Assembly: GCA_964035575.1 (NCBI GenBank)
Contig: OZ037845.1
Location: 1,240,001 to 1,304,000, forward strand
DNA length: 64,000 nt
DNA from: Rhynchopus sp. YZ270_cl-10
Taxonomy: Eukaryota; Euglenozoa; Diplonemea; Diplonemida; Diplonemidae
Reading direction: 5' to 3'
A program made the position numbers and the translations under genes. The number at the start of each line of letters is the position of its first letter. The first letter of the stretch is position 1. The notes under the pieces were generated by a model that saw only the letters and a list, made by a program, of their open reading frames with translations, ran no database searches and was not told the DNA's origin. Below, piece after piece: positions 10,524-20,372 of the stretch.

Positions 10524-11538
10524 ATGACGAACTCCTCAAGAGTAGGGCCGGTAGGGGTCGGGGCTGCAAGTATACGTATTATACGAAAAATATGTTACAA
10601 CGTATCCCCCAGCCGAACTTTCGGCTGGGGGAGGAAAAAGCTAAATATACGTTATCTCCTGGCCTGCAACGCTCTCCCGAGTCCCACATATTCCCAACCC
10701 CACGTGGATCACACCGTTGCCACCGACCAGAACAAGGACGACAAGATGGGTGCCATGCTTCCGAAGAATCTGCAAACACATTTAAATGACCAAACTTCCT
10801 AACCAGTCAAGGCAAATGTGTGCAAATGTAACAAAAAGAGAACATTTCCGTCCAAAGGGATGGTCTTTGTATGAAAAGTGGTACCACTCCCCCCCAGCAT
10901 CGAAAGCAAAACATATGTGTAAGAAAATGGGTAGAACCTGGCGAAGGGCTTGGCGGCGTTGGGTGTCACGAAAAGGTACATTTGGAGGTGTGGGTGAACA
11001 AAGCGTCACTTTTGATGAAAGTAGCACCCCAGCCCCCAACACCGAAAGTAATATCAGATGCATAAAAGTTTTCGATAATTGCGTCTTTTGAAAGATCGGC
11101 CACATAAAAAAAAAAGAAAAAATGTTTGTACGAAAATGAGTTGAACCTGTCTCAAAGCGGGAAGATTTGGATAAGTCAGACACAACGGGAAAAAAAAACA
11201 ACGAGAAAGTTATAGATCGAGGTGTCTGTGATGTATTGTCGAAGCAAGTGTTGGCAACCCTAATATAGTGGTCAAGCGTGAGGTAGTGTGGAAGACATGC
11301 TCAACCGCATGCCCTGTTCACGAGGCAGGTATCAGTTCTACAACTGGTGGAGTTCCCAACCAAAAGAAAAAATAGTGGAGCACACTCTAGGGTGGCTACA
11401 CTAATACAACCAAGTTTTCAAAAAAAAAACCCCCCAGCAATTCCCCCACGAAAAAACCGAAAAATTTTCTTTTGATTTTTTTTTTTCAAAAGTGAGGTTT
11501 AGCCTCAGTTCTACTATGGTGTACAAATCTCTGATGAG
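10524..11538. other. Intergenic with hairpin and degenerate repeats
   Basis: No convincing gene. It contains the perfect hairpin at 10606-10631, about two degenerate copies of a unit including a GAAAGTRG...CCCAGC...CGAAAG pattern (near 10865-10910 and 11015-11050), and a family-E repeat at 11373-11430. The frames of 90-140 codons here have no protein-like features. Confidence 0.5.
10606..10631. other. Perfect 12-bp stem hairpin
   Basis: CCCCCAGCCGAA and its exact complement are separated by two bases, about 80 bp after the NTPase stop. It lies inside an outer ACGTAT/ATACGT pair. It could be a 3'-end structure or a tiny fold-back insertion. Confidence 0.8.
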
Positions 11539-11700
11539 TATGTTCCTTGCCTACAGCCTCCCTCATTGGCAACCGTATGCATGCCAATGAAGTGCTCTCT
11601 GGGGGGGTTCGATCCAGTATCTGCATCCGGTGTATGACGTTTTGCACTCAACTTCAACTTAAATTTCACTCAATCCACCCCCCCTTTAACACCTTACAGT
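11539..11700. repeat. Leader with long family-C repeat
   Basis: GCCAATGAAGTGCTCT, a GGTTCGAT block, then a CGTTTTGCACTC...TTCAACTT core. The same order recurs at 7002-7145 (the duplicated fragment) and at 47078-47175. It ends in a pyrimidine tract and TTACAG at 11699, nine bases before the likely ATG, so it looks like a 5'-leader intron or trans-splice acceptor region. Confidence 0.7.
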
Positions 11701-11708
11701 ACCAGAAA

Positions 11709-14700
11709 ATGCCTCAAAATGAGCCGGTGATCACCCTTCCACCAGGATCCCTGCGGGAGACGGTTCCGATACCAATACAGAGAGGCTGTGATGACGATTC
11801 TTCTAGCACTCGAAGTAAGATGCTACAGGCTGCCTTATCCATCATACCACAAGGGGTGAACTGGGGGACCCTCACTGCGCTGCATTTAAGCAACTGTGCA
11901 TTGGTGACGGTGGACGTCGAGGTGCTTAACGGAACGCCCTGTTTGGAGCACATCGACCTTCATGGGAACCGCATAGTGGATGTGTCCCCGCTTTTCTTCC
12001 ACCACAATTTGCCGTACCTCTGGACAATCGATATCTCCTTTAATGCAATCTCCGATTTATCATTTCTAGCAAAACCCTGCGCACGCCACGTCGGTGTCGG
12101 ATCGGTGGATCTTCGAGCAAACCCGCTTCATTTTGAACAACTTCGGTTTCTTATACGTCTAGTCTGCATTGAGCTGCGTGCATCGTTCTATGATGACATA
12201 GTACGTACAGAGACGTTTGTGGATTTACAAAAGAATCCGCAAGAAATATTCAGGATGGGGGCAGCTTTTTTCGCGAATGCGGGTGTCACAGAGGAGCCCC
12301 CTTTGGCGAAGAAGACAACACTAAAAGGGCGTTCCGCTAAACCAGACCGTCATGCTGCAAGCCTGGTCACCCCAGAAAATACTTTCCTCGTTTTTGATGA
12401 CTGTGTTCGCAGCACAGCGGCCCCTCTTAAGGTAAGCACCACAGCGATTTTGAGGAAGCTGCACCTCCGACATCATCGGGCCCACACATTCTTTTCGAAG
12501 TACCCTTTACTCTGTGTGCAAGGTGATGTTACGCAGCTTCAGAACAACCCAGTATCCCCTTTGCTTGCACCTGAACATGATCCTAACTTAATGCCGGTTT
12601 TAATGCAGTTTTACTCTGGGATGTACAAACATAAGAATTTTGGATATAATGAGAGCACCAAATTTTCAACCATTTCTTTTGCGAAGATCGATAAACGGAC
12701 CTGGGATTTATTTGTGGAGGGGGCGAAGGAGGTGGATGTGGGTCGGTTCAAACGCGAGGTGCTTGACACACCCTTCTTTGGGGGAACCTGGGAGCGGAGT
12801 ACCGAGGCTGCACGGCAGCTAGCGATTGTTCTCATTGCAGATAAAAGGTACAAAATTCCGCACCGACTGATTGAGAGGGTGTTGGGCTTGGTAGTTGAAC
12901 GGGAGACGGGGTGTGGCTACTTCGCCGCATATGTTGCACAGCATATCGCTAGATTGACAGGGATCCACAAAGAGCTGCTTCTATGGAAATGCGTGACCTG
13001 TGCACAACAAAACGGTGACAATCAATTTGCGAAGATGGAAGACTATGTTGCGTTCAACTTCTATTTTGTGTTGCTTGACTCGAAGTTGTGTTTCTTTCAA
13101 GAGGCGGAGTCACTTCACGGTGCACAGACCTCCGATGCGACGGTATCGGATACTATGGCAAAGGTTCCCAAATTGAAAGAATATTTTGAGATGATACCAC
13201 GATCCCTGCTTCAAGACGCATTCGAGGAGCGCAATGCAGTAGAAGAAAAAGCCACAAAGCTCCGAAAACAAAAAGAACAACTGCATGAAGCCAAAATTGT
13301 CCAGCACACCCACCGATCTGTCTGTGAAACAATGTGCTACCGTTCGCAAAGCCGTGCCGTAGTAAAGAAGACCACAATGGACTCAACGCTCAACCTCTGT
13401 CAATATGAAGACACCAAATTCCGAGAACACTTCTTCGCGACAGGCGAAATACACAACCCGAACAGCATCAACGTTGCAGTGCAACGCACCGGAGACATCC
13501 CCATCCCCCGCAAACAGGAGCATTATCACAGTATCAAGCCGACCACCTTTTCTCCTGAAGATAGCAAAGATGTTTCTTCGTTCTTTTCAAGCAGAGAGCT
13601 TCTGCTCAGACATCACAGCGAAGTTGTGCAGAAGGCTGAACGCAATGAGAGCGCAGGGCGGCCACGTCCTATAACATTGGACCCACCGTTTCCAGAGAAT
13701 CCTCATTTTGTGTCGCACAGTGCGACCAAGGCGAGCGTGGAGGAAGGTGCAAGGCGGGTCATTGAGGCGCACAGTGCGCGGAGTGTGGGGATCGCGAAAA
13801 GCACGCTCACTGTGCAGAAGCAGAAGAACGTTGCGGTGCAGCGGCAGGAGGCGTTGCTCATGAGGGCGCATCTCGTCCAGGCACAGCGCGACAAGGCAGC
13901 GCAGGACCAAATCGCCTACGACCTCCAAGAGAAGAAAGATGCAGCCCTCAGGAAAGAACTGCAGCAGAAGGCGTTGGAACGGTCTAAGAAGGAGGAGGAC
14001 TCACGGCGGGAGAAGCAGGCCCTGATTGCTGAGATTGAGCAATGGAAACGGGGTGACACCACCGATACAAAACCTACAGACACACCACAACCCGAACCCA
14101 CACAACCCGCACCGAGCCCCAAAGCAGCACCAATACAGGAACCAGAACCACTGCACGAACCAATCGAAGCTCCCTTGGAAAGCGAGACTCCCCATGCAGA
14201 GAATGAAACAGCGAACGTAGTGTCTGTCGTACCGTGTGAGGAGCCAAAGGAAAGTGTCCTTCAGGTGACCACCTGCAAGGCTCCAATGACCTACAGCAGG
14301 CCACAGCAGGTGAGAGACAGCCAGGCCAGCTTTGCGAACGACCTACGCCACAAAATGGACTCGCGGAATGAGTACTTCCGTGCGAAGGGTGGTCATCGTA
14401 CATCGGACCCTACTACACTGTCGGACCCATATCGCTGGATCAACATGAAAAACCCGAAGTCTGTTAAAAACCGGTTGGCACCAACACCCCTGCAGCAGCC
14501 ACCTCATTATCTCGAAGAGACTGACCAGACGCCTGCTCCGGCTGTTGGGGACACGGTGCTGCACCCTTTTCATTCGTTTCTGTTGTTTGTCAGTCATATT
14601 GCTGGGTCTATGGTGTCCCTTAGCAGAAAGCTGCCTCATGCAGATACAGTACCGAGGGATTCATGCGGGCGGATTTTGGTGGGACAATTGAAAAAACCGC

Positions 14701-15815
14701 CACGAAGTCCTCCAGAACCACCGATGTATGATATCCCTGCAGCTCTCCTTCGAAAGAATTTGTTCAAAGCAAATACATCAACCACCGTCGACTGGACGAT
14801 CCACAAGCCATCCCACCCAGCCCTGCATGACTACGCCATCTTCGAGGATGAGATCCTTCAGATCCATGATGTTCTCTTGGTCCGCAACCTCGTCAAGGTC
14901 GTATCCTGCAGGAGAGAGGCCTACATTAAGATCGACTACCTGCACTGGGAGGTATCACAGTACGGGAACACATGGTTCATCGAGGTGGACGAGCGAGAGG
15001 AAGACCCTGAGGAAGACACCGCTGTACGCCGTGCACCCCTCCCCCTCGTTGCTGATATGCCGCCTCCGGTGCAGCAGGCGCCGCCACAACACCCTTCAGA
15101 TTCACTTCATAGTCTTGAGTCCGTCACGGCTGAGCTCTCCGCTTCTCTTGCACCCACCTGGAGTGGTGTTCAAGAACGTGGTGCACAGCCGTTTATCGTA
15201 AAGGATCCGTCCTCTCCGTGGCATCCTTTTACAGAGAGTAGTTTGAGGAAAATGGCATTGCGGAGGATGCGGTTCGAATTAAAGGAAAGGGTGAAGGCAG
15301 AGATGGAGGAGAGTGTCCCTGCTATGGGGCCTTTGGACTGTTCGGGGTCGTTGAGTGGGGCGAGGGTGGGGTTTGCGAATGCAAGCACAAGACAGTTCAT
15401 GCCAACAACGATTCGCGCTCAGCTGGCAGATGGAGAGAAGCAGAACACATCCCGACCACCTACTGCACCATGTGGTCAGACACACTATCCAATCGGTGCG
15501 TCTCACGCTAGACCCGTAACCGCTGCTGCCCCTCTACCCAAACCAGAGGTCCTGCCGCCGAAGTTCCTCTGTGCAAATCTTAGGCCACAGAGTGCAGCGG
15601 CTGCTGTCACACCCGATCGTCCGCTCTCGTCAGAGCCTTCTGCAACCCCTGTAGTGTCAACACCTGCCGGTGCATATTCCAAAGCAAAGTCGGTGCTCGC
15701 AGTGGCAACAAAAAGTATAAAAGAGGCAGGAAACGACATCGCCTTCATCCTCGAAGAAACCTCCATGAAATATACCGTCGACAAAAAACGGTCTCTGTTT
15801 GGAACCTCGTTTTGA
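11709..15815 (+). CDS. Large LRR and coiled-coil protein
   Basis: The frame is open from 11547, but 11539-11700 is a dispersed repeat ending in a splice-like TTACAG, so I take the ATG at 11709; this gives 1368 aa. Residues about 40-155 are leucine-rich repeats of the SDS22 style (LTALHLSNC, LEHIDLHGNRI, LWTIDISFNAI). A middle globular part (about 215-460) has no recognised fold. Residues about 700-780 are Gln/Lys/Glu coiled coil, followed by a Pro/Glu-rich linker. A second globular part lies near 1010-1100, and the tail is Pro/Ala-rich. The architecture suggests a cytoskeletal or axonemal scaffold; function is not established. Its 5' half was the source of the fragment at 7002-7397. An intron near 14575-14600 cannot be excluded. 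Confidence 0.8.
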   Translation: MPQNEPVITLPPGSLRETVPIPIQRGCDDDSSSTRSKMLQAALSIIPQGVNWGTLTALHLSNCALVTVDVEVLNGTPCLEHIDLHGNRIVDVSPLFFHHNLPYLWTIDISFNAISDLSFLAKPCARHVGVGSVDLRANPLHFEQLRFLIRLVCIELRASFYDDIVRTETFVDLQKNPQEIFRMGAAFFANAGVTEEPPLAKKTTLKGRSAKPDRHAASLVTPENTFLVFDDCVRSTAAPLKVSTTAILRKLHLRHHRAHTFFSKYPLLCVQGDVTQLQNNPVSPLLAPEHDPNLMPVLMQFYSGMYKHKNFGYNESTKFSTISFAKIDKRTWDLFVEGAKEVDVGRFKREVLDTPFFGGTWERSTEAARQLAIVLIADKRYKIPHRLIERVLGLVVERETGCGYFAAYVAQHIARLTGIHKELLLWKCVTCAQQNGDNQFAKMEDYVAFNFYFVLLDSKLCFFQEAESLHGAQTSDATVSDTMAKVPKLKEYFEMIPRSLLQDAFEERNAVEEKATKLRKQKEQLHEAKIVQHTHRSVCETMCYRSQSRAVVKKTTMDSTLNLCQYEDTKFREHFFATGEIHNPNSINVAVQRTGDIPIPRKQEHYHSIKPTTFSPEDSKDVSSFFSSRELLLRHHSEVVQKAERNESAGRPRPITLDPPFPENPHFVSHSATKASVEEGARRVIEAHSARSVGIAKSTLTVQKQKNVAVQRQEALLMRAHLVQAQRDKAAQDQIAYDLQEKKDAALRKELQQKALERSKKEEDSRREKQALIAEIEQWKRGDTTDTKPTDTPQPEPTQPAPSPKAAPIQEPEPLHEPIEAPLESETPHAENETANVVSVVPCEEPKESVLQVTTCKAPMTYSRPQQVRDSQASFANDLRHKMDSRNEYFRAKGGHRTSDPTTLSDPYRWINMKNPKSVKNRLAPTPLQQPPHYLEETDQTPAPAVGDTVLHPFHSFLLFVSHIAGSMVSLSRKLPHADTVPRDSCGRILVGQLKKPPRSPPEPPMYDIPAALLRKNLFKANTSTTVDWTIHKPSHPALHDYAIFEDEILQIHDVLLVRNLVKVVSCRREAYIKIDYLHWEVSQYGNTWFIEVDEREEDPEEDTAVRRAPLPLVADMPPPVQQAPPQHPSDSLHSLESVTAELSASLAPTWSGVQERGAQPFIVKDPSSPWHPFTESSLRKMALRRMRFELKERVKAEMEESVPAMGPLDCSGSLSGARVGFANASTRQFMPTTIRAQLADGEKQNTSRPPTAPCGQTHYPIGASHARPVTAAAPLPKPEVLPPKFLCANLRPQSAAAAVTPDRPLSSEPSATPVVSTPAGAYSKAKSVLAVATKSIKEAGNDIAFILEETSMKYTVDKKRSLFGTSF

Positions 15816-16061
15816 CGGGAGAAAATGTGCATTTTGCGGAATATTCAATAACGCGTTTTTTTCATTTGTACTTTTTTTTTTTCTAAAGAAAATGTACAAA
15901 TCCACATGCCTTTTTTTCCCTAACCCGATAGAATGTTATAATGACAATCCCTCCTTTCCCTTTTCCCTTTTTACATCCTGCTCCACCCCAACTCCCTGAG
16001 CTTTTTACTACACCCTTGGACATCCTTTAGGATACTTTGTTTTACCACTACCACTCGAAAG

Positions 16062-16752
16062 ATGGCAGTCTCTTCCCCTCTGATGATGGCGATGTACCTG
16101 TCAATAGGGTTTTTGTACGCAGGCTTTGGCTTCCTATTGAAAGGCATGCAGATCCAACCGTACAGTGGTGTGGCGTCGTTCGTTGTAGCATTGCTCCCAC
16201 AGCTGTATATAGCACGGAGGTACATCGGACGTGCCAGGAAGCCAACAGGGAAGAGCAAGAAGCTGCGCAACTGGACTGCCAATACTGTGTTTTCACGGTT
16301 TCTGCCGGTTATTATGTCGTGCAGCATTGTTGCGGGGTTGATGGGTGCGAGTGGTGTCGCAGGAGTGCAGCAGGTCGCCTTTGCGAAGGTATCAAAAACA
16401 ACCTTTTCTAAAAATAAAAAACCCCGCACAAAACGATGGAGTCTTCTGGAATTTTCAAAAGAAAATTCGCTGTTTTTGGCGATTTCGCTTTTTGGGTGTG
16501 GGATACCCTTCTTAACAACCCAACTTCATGACGATGTACTGGGTACCCGTGACGAGAGGGGCTTTGTACTTAAAGTTATAATTTGATGATGTATTTATAA
16601 CTCAATAAACCCAACAAAAACAGGACAAAACCACAAGAATGTTGATCCGCTGTACAGTGGTCCTCATCCCTGCCATGGCCTCATGGCGTTACTTCAAAGA
16701 CATGCTGGAAGGGGAAACCGAGCCCTTGGACACAGACAAGAAAGATAATTAG
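16062..16752 (+). CDS. Small four-TM membrane protein, two exons
   Basis: Exons 16062-16388 and 16624-16752 join in frame to 151 aa. Hydrophobic segments lie at about 7-26, 33-53, 82-105 and 114-130, separated by a basic loop (55-75). The tail is acidic. Size and four short helices recall TMEM14-type proteins, but I see no diagnostic motif, so the function is unknown. A TTTAG-type acceptor precedes the ATG by about 30 bp. The 235-bp intron carries a degenerate family-A repeat (about 16541-16575). Confidence 0.75.
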
Positions 16753-17296
16753 AGCCAACCATTAGGGGAACTGGTTCTTTTATGTTCCAAATCATTGACT
16801 ATAGAGGAAATCGACGGAAGGTGGACTGCATGGTTGGGTGTCTACCTGGAGTGCACCTGCCGGTCATGTACTAAGGTACACTGTCATGAGAGGGCTTTTG
16901 TATTTCAAGTCAAATTTGCCTTTTTATTATATCCTGAAGGCCGACTCTATTGTTTGAAGGGTCTCCCCCCCCCCCCTCCTAGCTACCTTCCTTTCTTCAC
17001 AAACCCCCCTAGCATTTACCTCCTTTCCCCCTCCCGCCTAGTAACAAATTGCTGTTGCCGCGCAACAAGTAGAAGAACAAAAAAAATACCAAACTCACCC
17101 CTCCCTCCCCTTCCTCTCCCCGATTTTTGATTTTCAGCTACTTACTTCACACAGTGTGGATGGGTCATTTCCCTCCACTTGACGCAAATCAGAAGAATCT
17201 GTGGTCTTGAACGACGTCGTCCTCTGGAGAAGATGAAGCGGTCACTGCCACACTCCCCTTCTCCCTCAGGGAAGCACACACAAAAAAGATAAAAAA
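16753..17296. other. Intergenic with F+A repeat
   Basis: No gene. A family F+A dispersed repeat occupies 16824-16915 in the same orientation as the copy in intron 2825-2980. It is followed by about 200 bp of C/T-rich sequence with TTTTCAG at about 17137, a possible leader acceptor for the next gene. Confidence 0.7.
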
Positions 17297-19220
17297 ATGA
17301 GTCTTTCCGAGATGATTGCACAGCTGAACAAAGGGGTAGGCAATGAATGCATGTTGTGGACAGACCCGTCGCTTGGACAGCGCATTAGGAAGGCGGAGAT
17401 GGCTGATCTTTGCGCCGCATTGACGGTACACGGTGGTGTCACGACGTTATCTCTCTCTGGGAACACTGTCTGCGAGGAAGCGACGAACGTCCTTGCAGCG
17501 CATCTCCGTGAGGATTGCAAGGCGTTGCGCGTATTAGATCTTTCCTTCTGCGGTGTGAACGGCGCCTCGCTTACCAAAGTTGTTGCTGCGATCCAGCAGA
17601 ACACTGTTCTCAGAGACGTTCTTTTGAATGCAAGCTTTAACGACATCCAGGCAGAGGGCGCTGCCTCGCTTGCCTCGGTGTTGGGAAGCGCTCAGAGTGG
17701 GTCTGGGTTGAGGCATTTGGTATTGAGATATAATCAGCTGCACTCTAAAGGAGTGGCGCAGTTGGTGAGAAATGCTCATACGTTGTCAAGCTTGGATTGC
17801 TCTTACGCAGGCAATGTAGATGCGATACAGCTCGCCGCTGCGTTGAAGTTAACGAAATGTAAGGTGGTAAGGGTATGTGGCGCGGATTTTAGTGGAGCGC
17901 AGGCAAAGATGTTGATGCATTCTGCTCCAAAGGGGTGTTTGGTGTTGGATGAGGATGCGGAAAGTGAGGCGCCATTGTCCCCTCCAAAGAGCGTTCGGCG
18001 CGGTTCATCTGTTGAAGTGGAAGATGCCATGTGGCTTGAAGAGCTGGCCCTTCTCCACCGTTCCAAATCCGCTCATAGCAGCCAACAACGTTCTGCCCCT
18101 GCCATCTCCCCTCCCCCCGGATCGCACCTCACCTGTGAGGATATATCCCCTACCGCGTCGTCTCCGCCCCGTGCAGCATCGTCGCCTTTGGCATCGCATA
18201 CCCGCGCGCTTCTCCCGCAATATTCCCCGCCAGGTCAATCGCCAAAACCAATTGACCAATCAGGAAATGAAGCAACAATCAAATCGTTGAGTCTTGCGCT
18301 CAATGTGTTGCATGATAGTTGCAGTACGGTGATGGCGGAGAGGGATGCGGCGAGGAAGGAGTTGGAGGAGGAGAAGGGGCGGCGGGCAGCAGTGGAGAAG
18401 GAGGCGAAGCAGCTGAAGAGGGAGATGAATCAGATGCGCGATGACTTTGCGGCGCAGGTGCATAGGCTTACGAGGGAGAGTACACATGGTCATGGAGGAG
18501 GTGGAGGTGGTGGTGGTGCCCACACCCGCGACCCCTCCCCCCAAGCCCGCAGAACCGGCATGACGCGCACAGCCTCGCCACGTTCCTACAGCCGCACCTC
18601 AACGCTCCCGAGAGAGCGGAGGGCCCTAGGTGATGTACCACACAACACCCACGTCGAGAAGTCGCCCCACAAAAAAGCGCCGATGCCGCGTCAAGGAGGC
18701 AAGACCTCCACGAGAACGCCATGCAAAAGCCCGTCGGGGAAGTATGTGTTTTTCTTTGTGCTTTCATCCGGATAGCTGGAATCGTGGGTCAGTCGGAGGT
18801 GCCTGCATTAATAACTTCACTTTCTTTTCGATAATTTTTTGTGAGGTATTAAAAAGGGTGGAATCTGTTCGGTTTTCTCCTAGGGAGGGGGCGAATAAGA
18901 GTAATAAAATATTGAAAACAAATTTACAACAGATCCCCGCCAAAGTCCGGCATTCCGAGGTCATTGAAGAAACGGCTCGTTGTGGGAATGAGGTATGCTG
19001 GTTTTATATGGACAATAATGTGATAGGTTTTTATACACGCTTCGTCTGGTGGTTCGACCACCCTGCGGAGAAGCGGTACCCCTACACCCACCGATGAACG
19101 GTGAACCGTTTTGTATTTTCAACTTCACTTTTATGCTTTTGACTGCCATTTTTATAGCACGAATGCCTGATTCTATGTTCACCCCTTCTCTTATACAGAC
19201 CCGCGTGTATTGAGCTGTAA
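17297..19220 (+). CDS. RNase-inhibitor-type LRR protein with coiled coil
   Basis: Exons 17297-18741, 18933-18992 and 19199-19220 join with phases 2 and 2 to give 508 aa. Residues about 25-210 are ribonuclease-inhibitor-like LRRs (VTTLSLSGN, LRVLDLSFCGV, LRHLVLRYNQL). A Ser/Pro-rich linker follows (220-325), then a Glu/Lys coiled coil (about 335-395), a Gly run and a basic Ser/Pro/Thr tail. A structural or signalling adaptor is inferred. Both introns carry dispersed repeats: family D in the first (18759-18820) and family C in the second (19083-19135). The two small 3' exons are inferred from splice signals and frame. Confidence 0.75.
18759..18820 (+). repeat. Family-D repeat in intron 1
   Basis: TTCATCC, then GTCAGTCGGAGGTGCCTGCA and ATAACTTC. 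The same element occurs at 34319-34385 and 56739-56795. It lies in an intron here and at 56739. Confidence 0.85.
19083..19135 (+). repeat. Family-C repeat in intron 2
   Basis: CCGATGAACGGTGA followed by TTTTCAACTTCACTTTT, matching 62064-62118 and 47120-47175. Confidence 0.8.
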
Positions 19221-20372
19221 TGACATAGTATAACTGTTGCGTTTTTGATGCCCATTTCTCGACATTCAAAAAAAGCTGTTCTAGATTAGAAACCAAAGTC
19301 TGTAGATATACCCAAAAAAACAGTACACCATTTTTCTCTTTTACAAAAGGGGTGTACCCCCCTTTGGCAAGGTGATCAAAAAAAAAGCGTACGAAGCATA
19401 GGCTTGTTTGCTTAGGTTCATCTTATCAATTTTCTATTGTTTTTTCCAAAAAAAATTGTAAAAAAAGTTAGATTTATTTCCCTTCCTCGTGTACACACTT
19501 TTTCTTCCCATTTCCCTTTACTCCTATTTCCCTTATACTCTTTGCTTTTGGTGTTACAAAAAAAAAGCTATAGTTGGTTGTTCGCAAAGAGCTGTCAAAA
19601 CGTGCCCTTTTCTCTCTCTTTTTTTAGTGCAATACTTCGGGGGTTCAACACCCCATGGAGTGTCAGTGTCTGCTGTCCCAAAGCATATTGGTATTGAAGA
19701 CGAAAGAGAAAGCATTTTTTATTGTTCCCGTAACGTGACAGAATAACACTCTTTTCAGAACATCAAGAGTCTTTCCAGTTTTTTTTCTCTTTCAGATGCA
19801 AATGTGTACGCAGTAATGTGCGTGCACATTCATTATTTTACATTTTTCCCAAGGTAATTAACACGGGTTGCCTACGATCGTACTACGATTGTAGGCAACC
19901 CGTGAATTAAGCATGAGGCTTAGGTTCATCTTGATAAACTTTTCTTTCTTTCTCTCGCGAGAGGCTTTGCGACATCTTTTTTTTTGCAAAAAAGTCAATG
20001 AAAAAAAGATGCAAAGTACGCCAGCTTATCTGTAATACAAAGCACACTTGGTCAATACCTGGAGACACATGCGGACAGTATAGGTTCCCCGCTTTTTTCG
20101 GGAAAACATTCTTTTCTCTCTTTGAGATACGAAACATGATGCGTTTCAGGCTTCTTCCCCCACTCCAGGTTTTTGAGTATTCCAACGATTTTACCCCCCC
20201 TTCCCTGTACACTCCCACCACCACCTCCTCCCCTCCTCCTCCTGCTCCCCTAGGCCTAGACATTAACAACTGATCTACCTCTCCTTTATTGAATTCCACC
20301 CGCGAGACCACATTACCCCTCATTTCAGGAGTTTTTTTTTTTTTTTTTTTTACACGAAAAGGTGGCCAAAAG
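19221..20372. other. Intergenic with two family-B repeats
   Basis: No gene. Family-B repeats lie at about 19391-19430 and 19851-19943; the second is split by a 43-bp palindrome. C/T-rich and T-rich sequence precedes the ATG at 20373, with an acceptor-like AAAAG at about 20360. Confidence 0.6.
19862..19904. mobile_element. 43-bp palindromic insertion
   Basis: A near-perfect palindrome (arms of about 20 bp, one mismatch, starting CACGGGTTGCCTAC) is flanked directly by AATTAA on both sides (19856-19861 and 19905-19910). Removing it and one AATTAA leaves AAGGTAATTAAGCATGAG, which continues as a normal family-B repeat. Confidence 0.85.

Noticed and set aside
11547-11708. LRR protein starting at the ATG at 11547
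   Set aside because: This stretch is a dispersed repeat ending in TTACAG, and the same repeat occurs before an unrelated gene.
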